Part shown: positions 24,245-29,813 of the stretch, piece by piece
Layout of the letters: every line of letters begins with the position of its first letter
Numbering within the stretch: position 1 is the first letter of the stretch
The notes under the pieces: generated by a model
Told to the model about the DNA's origin: nothing
Databases searched by the model: none
What the model saw: only the letters and a program-made list of their open reading frames with translations
Made by a program: the position numbers and the translations under genes
Assembly: GCA_036507955.1 (NCBI GenBank)
Contig: DATCIH010000011.1
Location: 1-29,813 of the forward strand
DNA length: 29,813 nucleotides
Direction: 5' to 3'
DNA from: DATCIH01 sp036507955
GTDB taxonomy: Bacteria; Bacillota; Clostridia; Clostridiales; Clostridiaceae

Positions 24245-25300
24245 ATGCTTAATTTAGGAATTATCGGGTTTGGTGGGATGGCAGAGTATCATTTTAAATC
24301 TCTCAAGGGATATGAAAGAATTAATATAAAAGGTGTGTTTGATATCAATCCGGAAAGATGTAAGTTTGCGCAGGAGCAAGGGCTCAAGGCATATATCTCA
24401 AGAGAGGAGTTATTCTCTGATCCTGATATTGATATAATTCTAGTTGCTACAACTAATGAGGTGCATAAGGAATTATTAATTGAGGCAATGAAAGCTGGAA
24501 AACATGTAATTAGTGAAAAGCCTGTAACTTTAACGTCCCTAGAACTTGAAGAAGTAATAGAAGCCTCTAAAAAATATAAAAAAGTATTTACTATTGATCA
24601 AAATAGACGAACCAATAAGGATTTTGTTTTAATGAAAAGAAGTGTTGAAGAGGGATTACTTGGAGATGTATACGCTATAGAATCTAGAGTTGAGGGTTCA
24701 AGAGGAATGCCAACTGGCTGGAGAACTATCAAAAGGCTTGGTGGTGGCATGATGGTAGATTGGGGAGTACATTTAATTGATCAAATAATGTATATGATTG
24801 ATCAGAAGGTTACAAATGTATTTTGTAAAATGTATAATATTGAGTACAGTGAAGTGGAAGATAACTTCCGCCTTACACTAACTTTTGAAAGTGGCTTAAC
24901 AGCTCATATTGAGGTATCTACAAATAACTACATAACACATCCAAGATGGTATGTTCTAGGGAAAAAAGGTACACTTCAAATAGATAATTGGGATTGTACG
25001 GGAAAAATAGTAAGGTGTATAGACAAAGAAAGCGTTTGGGTAGATGAGATTATTTATACCAAAGCCGGACCTACTAAAACTATGGCACCTAGAAATGCAA
25101 ACTCTACAGAAAAAATAATTCTATCTGAGCCTATGGATGTTGTGGATAATTTAACAGTTGTATATGATGGACTTGTGGATGCTATTGAAGGAAAAGCTCC
25201 CCTTAAAATAACACCTGAGCAAGCAATGCGTGTTATGAAAGTAATGGAAGCAGCCTTTGTTTCCAGCGAAACCTCTACTGCTGTTAAGGTGGAAATATAA
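24245..25300 (+). CDS. Gfo/Idh/MocA-family oxidoreductase
   Basis: 351 residues. The N-terminal Rossmann domain has LGIIGFGGMAEYHFKSL (dinucleotide loop, residues 3-19), and VATTNEVHKELLIEAMKAGKHVISEKPVTL with the Lys of the EKP motif. The C-terminal domain begins near residue 125, with RRTNKDF and later GGGMMVDWGVHLIDQIMYM carrying the Asp/His dyad region (D-x3-H). Such enzymes oxidise or reduce sugars, inositols and related polyols with NAD(P). GGGAAGGTG precedes the ATG. It is followed by a LacI regulator and a GH38 mannosidase in the same direction, so a mannoside-derived sugar is a likely substrate; that is inference. Length normal. Confidence 0.85.
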   Translation: MLNLGIIGFGGMAEYHFKSLKGYERINIKGVFDINPERCKFAQEQGLKAYISREELFSDPDIDIILVATTNEVHKELLIEAMKAGKHVISEKPVTLTSLELEEVIEASKKYKKVFTIDQNRRTNKDFVLMKRSVEEGLLGDVYAIESRVEGSRGMPTGWRTIKRLGGGMMVDWGVHLIDQIMYMIDQKVTNVFCKMYNIEYSEVEDNFRLTLTFESGLTAHIEVSTNNYITHPRWYVLGKKGTLQIDNWDCTGKIVRCIDKESVWVDEIIYTKAGPTKTMAPRNANSTEKIILSEPMDVVDNLTVVYDGLVDAIEGKAPLKITPEQAMRVMKVMEAAFVSSETSTAVKVEI

Positions 25301-25307
25301 AAAATGT

Positions 25308-25321
25308 GTTAAGCGATAACA
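25308..25321 (+). promoter_or_regulatory. cre-like site (CcpA candidate)
   Basis: GTTAAGCGATAACA fits 12 of 14 positions of the catabolite-responsive consensus TGWAANCGNTNWCA; only the first two bases are swapped. It lies 8 bp after the Gfo/Idh/MocA stop, before the regulator gene. An imperfect hairpin (GATAAC/GTTATC and GGTGCC/GGCACC, 25315-25363) overlaps it. Confidence 0.4.
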
Positions 25322-25419
25322 TAAGGGTGCCTTTGAAATTCATATTGGCACCTATTGGTTATCAAGGAGATTCTAATGTAAATATATTTTGCTTTAAAGA
25401 GTCTTATGTTAACAAAATT

Positions 25420-25431
25420 TAAACCGGTTTA
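25420..25431 (+). promoter_or_regulatory. LacI-type operator 1
   Basis: The perfect 12-bp palindrome TAAACCGGTTTA lies 12 bp before the regulator's ATG. It has the central CG of LacI-family operators, and a near copy lies before the mannosidase gene, so the downstream LacI protein probably binds both and regulates itself. Confidence 0.7.
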
Positions 25432-25442
25432 GGTGAGAGAAT

Positions 25443-26462
25443 ATGGCAATCAAAATAAAAGATATCGCGAGAATGGCTAATGTATCAGAAGCAACAGTTT
25501 CCCTTGCCCTTAATGGTAAGGAAGGTGTAAAAGAAGAAACTAAAAGAAAAGTTATTGAAATTGCAAGAGAAGTAGGATATACACCAAGTGCATATGCACA
25601 AGGGTTAGCAAAACGGATTAGTGAGACAATAGGCTTGATAGTTCCTGATATTGAAAATCCGTATTTTGGACGACTTGTACGATGTATTGATAAGAACGTT
25701 AGGGAGTATGGATATAAGCTGGTTATTGCTATATCAGATGAAAATATTGAAAGAGAAAAGGCTATTGTCAAAGACTTTATTTCAAAACGTGTAGAAGGCA
25801 TCATTATAGCACCCCTAAGTGGCGCTAATCAGCCCAAAGATTATCTTGACGAGTTAAATAAAAATAGTATACCCTGCGTATTTGTAACTTCCTACTATCC
25901 TGAATTAGATGCATCCTGTGTTATGGTTGATTTAGAGGAGGGTACATACAAATTAGTCCAGTATTTACTTGATCTTGGACATAGAGATATATTCTTTCTA
26001 GCAGGAGCACCTCAGGTAATTGCCACAGAACAAAGGGTAAGGGGATATATAAAAGCTTTTGAGGAAAAAGGCATAGATGTTGACAAATCTAAGCTTATTG
26101 AATGCAGAAAATTTGATTTTGATGAGGCGTACAATACAACATTTAGTCTTGTGGGAACCCGTAAGAAAAATATTGATGCAATTATTACCATGAATGATAT
26201 TATGGCGCTAGGAGTACTTCGTGCACTAGATGAACAGAATATTAAAGTTCCAGAGGATATATCTTTGTGTGGTTATGATAATGTTATATTTTCATCAATC
26301 TCGTTGATCCCGATTACTACGGTGAACCAGGATATCGATAGGATGGCATTGGCAGTTACAAACATTTTATTCGATGAAATGAAGAATAAAGAGAGGAACA
26401 AACTAAGGATTCTTATTAAGCCAGAACTAGTTATAAGAAAATCAACTATATCAAAAAGATAA
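25443..26462 (+). CDS. LacI-family transcriptional regulator
   Basis: 339 residues. Residues 3-50 are the LacI helix-turn-helix and hinge (IKDIARMANVSEATVSLALNGKEGVKEETKRKVIEIAREVGYTPSAYAQGL in the usual layout). The periplasmic-binding-protein-like effector domain follows, with IGLIVPDIENPYFGRLV, ISKRVEGIIIAP, GHRDIFFLAGA and the end SLCGYDNVIFSSISLIPITTVNQDI. It should repress the sugar genes until a sugar ligand binds. GGTGAGAG is the ribosome site. The palindromes at 25420 and 26479 are its probable operators. Intact and of normal length. Confidence 0.9.
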   Translation: MAIKIKDIARMANVSEATVSLALNGKEGVKEETKRKVIEIAREVGYTPSAYAQGLAKRISETIGLIVPDIENPYFGRLVRCIDKNVREYGYKLVIAISDENIEREKAIVKDFISKRVEGIIIAPLSGANQPKDYLDELNKNSIPCVFVTSYYPELDASCVMVDLEEGTYKLVQYLLDLGHRDIFFLAGAPQVIATEQRVRGYIKAFEEKGIDVDKSKLIECRKFDFDEAYNTTFSLVGTRKKNIDAIITMNDIMALGVLRALDEQNIKVPEDISLCGYDNVIFSSISLIPITTVNQDIDRMALAVTNILFDEMKNKERNKLRILIKPELVIRKSTISKR

Positions 26463-26478
26463 TTTTTTGATTAATATT

Positions 26479-26490
26479 TAAACCGATTTA
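26479..26490 (+). promoter_or_regulatory. LacI-type operator 2
   Basis: TAAACCGATTTA differs by one base from operator 1 (TAAACCGGTTTA) and shares its flank ATTTAAACC. It lies between the regulator stop and the GH38 start, so the mannosidase and downstream gene are probably controlled by the LacI protein. Confidence 0.65.
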
Positions 26491-26527
26491 AAAATGCAAA
26501 ATTAATAATAATTGGAGGAGGATGGAT

Positions 26528-29191
26528 TTGGATAATACAAGGAAAAAACTTCATTTTATAGCGCATGTTCATTGGGATCCAGCATGGTATCTGCCATTAG
26601 AACAGTACCGTATTATACTTTTCAAATTAATGAAGAAGCTTCTGAATATTCTTGACACACAGGAAGACTTTTTATCTTTTATGTTTGATGGACAAGTTAG
26701 TGCAATTGACGACTATCTTGAAATCTCCCCAAAGGACAAGGAAAGAATAGAAAAACACATAAAGAGTGGCAGACTTATTATAGGGCCTTGGTATATTCAA
26801 CCTGAAGAATTTATGATTAGCGGGGAGTCTCATATAAGAAATCTTCAATTAGGAAGTAAACGTGGAGTAGAAATGGGTGGGGTAATGCCTGTAAGCTATC
26901 TTTGCGACATGGTGGGACATATTGCTCAAATGCCTCAGATAATTAAAGGATTTGGCATTGAATATTTTGTGGGCTGGCGTGGGATTTTAGATGGCAAAGA
27001 ACGGAATAAATCAGAATTCATTTGGGAAGGACCTGATGGTTCTCAAGTATTGGTGAAAGTAATGGTTGATAGTTATAATAATTTGATACCTGAGGATTCA
27101 GCTGGATTTATAAAAAAAGTAGATGAAATTAAGAATAGTCTAGAACCATTTTCCTCAACGGATTATTTGCTTATTATGGCTGGGGGAGACCATAGAGAAC
27201 CCATAGAAAGCACATCTAAGTTAATCAAGGATTATAATGCGGCTGTTGGATATGAACAAATGGAATATACAACACTGCTGCATCATATGGATACTTTAAA
27301 GGAGAATTGGTATAAATTTAAAATTCATAAAGGAGAATTTCGTGCTGCATTTCATCCTTTTTCATTTATCCTTACAGGAATTCTTACCACTAGAATGGAG
27401 GTAAAACTTCAAAGTGAAAAAGTATCAATGGGTATTGAAAAGTGGATGGAACCTTTTGGTGCCATCAATACTATTTTGACGGGCAAGGAATATCCACAGG
27501 AATTTTTAGACTATGTTTGGAAAAAACAGCTTAAAAATGCTTTCCATGATTGTATTTATGGCGCACATACGGATCCTGTAACTTTAGATATTTTTAATGA
27601 TTATAAGAGGGCAATGGAAATTATTGAATGGGAAAGTGCGGAATCATTATATAATATATCATTAAATATTAACACTATAGGTAAGGATGTTAATATTACC
27701 CTATTCAATCCCACAGCCTGGGAGCGAGTTACTTCCGTTGTTGATTTTGAGCTCTTCTTGAAGGAGGGCCAAATAAGAAAAGAGTTTATCATAGAGGATC
27801 GGGATGGCAACTATTTACCTGTGCAGGTTAATAGTGCAAAGTCTATATCCAAATATAGTGAATTTTCAGGAAATCATTGGAAGCAAGGCGAGCCAGAAAT
27901 CGGCTATCAATATTCATTGTCAGTTATGCTTCCAAGTTTGCCTGCCCTAGGATATTGTAATCTGGGAATTAAAAGAGGTGTGTTCAATACTCAGGACAAC
28001 AGAGAGTATGTAGGAATTCGTAGTGAAATTTTAAAGCAAACTGACTTGAAGATAGGTTTTAACCAATTAGAAAACAAATATTTGAAGGTGCAAATAAAAG
28101 AGAATGGCTTATTAAATGTTTACGATAAAGAAATGGCATTGTGGTATGAAAATATGAACATGCTAGAGGATAGCGGTGATGCAGGTGACCATTATAATTT
28201 TTCCTACCCGCTTACAAATGGGATATTTACTAACTATGGTGAAAAAGCAGTTGTCAGTCTTGTAGAAAATGGCCCTGCTAAGATTATGTATAAAATTCAG
28301 TTGGACTTAAATCTTCCCAAATCCTTAAAGGGTAATAGTGCAAGAAGTGATAAACTCATAAAAAATAGAGTTAATTGTTACATTGTTTTAAGAAGCAATT
28401 CAAAGACAATTGAATTTAAGATGGTCATAGATAATTGCTCTTTGGATCACAGGCTTAGAGTAGTGTTTCTAACAGGACTAAATTGCGAAAAGTCCAGTAG
28501 TGGAAGTCAGTTTTATGTTATTGACCGTTCAACCACAAGACCACAAGTAGAGTCCTTTGCTGAAGAACCCATGGGGAACTATCCACATAGATTATTTGTA
28601 GACATTTCAGATGAAGTGAAGGGAATTACATTTATGGATCGTGGACTACCGGAATATGAGGCTACACCTAAAGGAAATCTATATATTACGCTACTTAGAA
28701 GTACGGGCAAATTATCTAAAGATTGTGTACAAGAAAGGTCATATTGTAATGCAGGACCAATGTATAAGACTCCTTTAGCACAAGAGATTGGTACACATAC
28801 TTTCGAGTATGCTTTATATTTTCATAAGGGAGATTGGAAGGAAGGTCAGAGTTATAGGCATTGTGATGAGTTTTATGCCAAGCCTAAAGCAATTCAAGGA
28901 GATGCACATGATGGAGATCTTAGTGATTATAGAAGTTTTCTGAAATTATCTGGTGAAGGGGTGGTACTGAGTGCTTTTAAAAAGGGATATGGAGAAGACC
29001 TGTGGATCATCAGAGTTTATAATGTATTAAACATAGAAATACAGTGCAGTATACAATTGCTAAAACCTATTAAAGAAGCATTTTATACAGATTTAAACGA
29101 AAAAGTTATAAATGAAATAAGCTGGGAGCATGATAAAATACATTTTCCTATTATGCCTCACAAGATAATTACAATTCTAGTGAAATTATAA
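26528..29191 (+). CDS. GH38 alpha-mannosidase
   Basis: About 887 residues of glycoside hydrolase family 38, similar in length to the mannosylglycerate hydrolase MngB type. The Zn-binding His and Asp are in HVHWDPAWY at the N-terminus, the likely nucleophile Asp in LCDMVGHIAQMPQ, and FVGWRGI, AGGDHREP and a large C-terminal beta domain follow. The retaining reaction releases mannose from alpha-mannosides or mannosylglycerate-like solutes. No signal peptide, so it acts in the cytoplasm on an imported substrate. The ATG at 26522 sits directly against GGAGGAGG; I prefer TTG 26528, which has normal spacing, but the ATG is possible. Operator 2 lies upstream, and a 2-epimerase-family gene follows after 18 bp. 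Confidence 0.87.
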   Translation: MDNTRKKLHFIAHVHWDPAWYLPLEQYRIILFKLMKKLLNILDTQEDFLSFMFDGQVSAIDDYLEISPKDKERIEKHIKSGRLIIGPWYIQPEEFMISGESHIRNLQLGSKRGVEMGGVMPVSYLCDMVGHIAQMPQIIKGFGIEYFVGWRGILDGKERNKSEFIWEGPDGSQVLVKVMVDSYNNLIPEDSAGFIKKVDEIKNSLEPFSSTDYLLIMAGGDHREPIESTSKLIKDYNAAVGYEQMEYTTLLHHMDTLKENWYKFKIHKGEFRAAFHPFSFILTGILTTRMEVKLQSEKVSMGIEKWMEPFGAINTILTGKEYPQEFLDYVWKKQLKNAFHDCIYGAHTDPVTLDIFNDYKRAMEIIEWESAESLYNISLNINTIGKDVNITLFNPTAWERVTSVVDFELFLKEGQIRKEFIIEDRDGNYLPVQVNSAKSISKYSEFSGNHWKQGEPEIGYQYSLSVMLPSLPALGYCNLGIKRGVFNTQDNREYVGIRSEILKQTDLKIGFNQLENKYLKVQIKENGLLNVYDKEMALWYENMNMLEDSGDAGDHYNFSYPLTNGIFTNYGEKAVVSLVENGPAKIMYKIQLDLNLPKSLKGNSARSDKLIKNRVNCYIVLRSNSKTIEFKMVIDNCSLDHRLRVVFLTGLNCEKSSSGSQFYVIDRSTTRPQVESFAEEPMGNYPHRLFVDISDEVKGITFMDRGLPEYEATPKGNLYITLLRSTGKLSKDCVQERSYCNAGPMYKTPLAQEIGTHTFEYALYFHKGDWKEGQSYRHCDEFYAKPKAIQGDAHDGDLSDYRSFLKLSGEGVVLSAFKKGYGEDLWIIRVYNVLNIEIQCSIQLLKPIKEAFYTDLNEKVINEISWEHDKIHFPIMPHKIITILVKL

Positions 29192-29209
29192 TTTGGAGGA
29201 GAGTATAGA

Positions 29210-29813
29210 ATGGATAATTTAAAGCAGTGCATTGAGGAAACCTTAAGTGAGATCAAGAATCATCTTGAGAATGGAATTATTGGATTTTGGCAAAAAAATG
29301 GAATTGATGAGGAATATGGTGGGTATTTAACATGTTTTGATAATGAAGGTGAACCTTCAGGGGATACAGACAAATATATTGTAACCCAGACAAGAATGAT
29401 TTGGGGTTTTTCTGCGTTATATAATCAGTATCCAGAGAAAAAAGAACTACTTCAGCAAGCAAAGCAAGGAGTTGAATTTTTTATACGTTACTTCTGGGAT
29501 AATGAGAATGGTGGTTGGTTTTGGAAAGTCAAAGGGGATGGTGCAACAATTGATAAGGGAAAGGTTGTATATGGCCAAAGTTTTGCCATATATGCTCTTT
29601 CAGAATATGTAAAGGCCAGTGGGGATAGTTTAGCCCTAGAATATGTTGAAAAGACCTTTGATCTATTACAGAAGTATTGTGTAGATACTTTGCGAGGAGG
29701 ATATTACGAAAACCTAGAACCTGATTGGAGTTTGTCGGAACCAGGCTTTGCGGCAGGAGATAGAAAGTCGCTAGATATTCATATGCATATAATGGAAGCA
29801 TACACAACACTTG
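29210..29813 (+). CDS. AGE-family sugar 2-epimerase or mannose isomerase, partial
   Basis: The first 201 residues of an N-acylglucosamine 2-epimerase-family protein, cut by the window end (usual length about 390-410). The (alpha/alpha)6-barrel motifs seen are GFWQKNGIDEEYGGYLTCFD, VTQTRMIWGFSALY, GWFWKVKGDG, KVVYGQSFAIYALSEY and DIHMHIMEAYTTL, which is close to the His-bearing segment of cellobiose 2-epimerase and mannose isomerase. GGAGGAGAG lies 8 bases before the ATG. It starts 18 bp after the mannosidase and is surely in the same transcript. Turning released mannose into fructose (isomerase) or epimerising a mannobiose-type sugar is the likely job; the choice needs the missing half. Confidence 0.85.
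   Translation, partial: MDNLKQCIEETLSEIKNHLENGIIGFWQKNGIDEEYGGYLTCFDNEGEPSGDTDKYIVTQTRMIWGFSALYNQYPEKKELLQQAKQGVEFFIRYFWDNENGGWFWKVKGDGATIDKGKVVYGQSFAIYALSEYVKASGDSLALEYVEKTFDLLQKYCVDTLRGGYYENLEPDWSLSEPGFAAGDRKSLDIHMHIMEAYTTL

Noticed and set aside
25409..25804. 131-codon open frame on the minus strand
   Set aside because: It covers the DNA-binding part of the LacI gene in reverse and shows no family features.
29529..29810. 93-codon open frame on the minus strand at the window end
   Set aside because: It lies antisense to the epimerase-family gene, whose conserved motifs are clear.
1..29813. CRISPR array, tRNA, rRNA, insertion sequence
   Set aside because: No regularly spaced repeats, cloverleaf-like GTTCRA-containing segments, rRNA blocks or transposase motifs were seen.

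Overview
The window looks like chromosomal DNA of a low-GC, anaerobic, spore-forming-type Firmicute, most likely Clostridium or a close relative. The reasons are the strong AT bias, the GGAGG-type ribosome binding sites, frequent TTG starts, and family content typical of clostridia (DUF1287, DUF975, DUF2089, MgtE, a CBO0543-like membrane protein, an Old Yellow Enzyme with C-terminal cysteines). I see no rRNA, tRNA, CRISPR array, transposase or phage gene.

The first 4.1 kb is gene-poor and damaged. An interlocking pair of inverted repeats (29-124) precedes a chimeric frame joining a metallo-beta-lactamase-fold domain to an unrelated membrane protein (224-1294). Next come a small anchored protein (1672-1983) flanked by two diverged copies of an intergenic repeat, and a broken ABC transporter in which a truncated FtsX-type permease runs into a truncated ATPase (2367-4119). 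Two more lesions follow downstream: a B12-binding radical SAM gene interrupted near its N-terminus (9748-11150), and an mgtE that lacks about 27 residues including most of TM1-TM2 (11274-12545, minus strand). At least four deletion-type lesions within 12.5 kb is the most unusual property of the window.

From 4.3 to 8.2 kb lies a run of intact housekeeping and accessory genes: a DUF1287 cysteine-peptidase-like secreted protein, then a compact cluster of DUF975 membrane protein, GNAT acetyltransferase, DUF1697 protein, LysE-type exporter and HAD phosphatase. A membrane-tethered lipase-like hydrolase follows. At 12.6-14.2 kb a Y-family polymerase (dinB) has a LexA-like box inside its promoter spacer, and a conserved-looking 87-residue partner sits directly downstream. 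A receiver protein with a degenerate GGDEF-like domain, an RDD membrane protein and a three-gene DUF2089/SHOCT-like operon come next; the operon promoter overlaps a perfect 19-bp inverted repeat.

From 17.0 to 21 kb are a thioesterase, then an ArnT/PMT-like lipid-linked sugar transferase translationally coupled to an SMR/ArnE-like transporter, a five-to-six-helix membrane protein, and a convergent DPM/ArnC-like polyprenyl-phosphate glycosyltransferase. Together these could make, flip and use a polyprenyl-phosphate sugar. An alpha/beta hydrolase, an Old Yellow Enzyme family protein and a TPR protein follow.

The last 5.6 kb is a carbohydrate locus: a Gfo/Idh/MocA oxidoreductase, a LacI-family regulator, a GH38 alpha-mannosidase and the start of an N-acylglucosamine 2-epimerase/mannose isomerase-family gene cut by the window end. 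Two matching TAAACCG-type palindromes, one before the regulator and one before the mannosidase, are the likely operators. A cre-like site lies between the oxidoreductase and the regulator. The likely role is uptake-coupled breakdown of an alpha-mannoside under specific and catabolite control; no transporter gene for it is inside the window.
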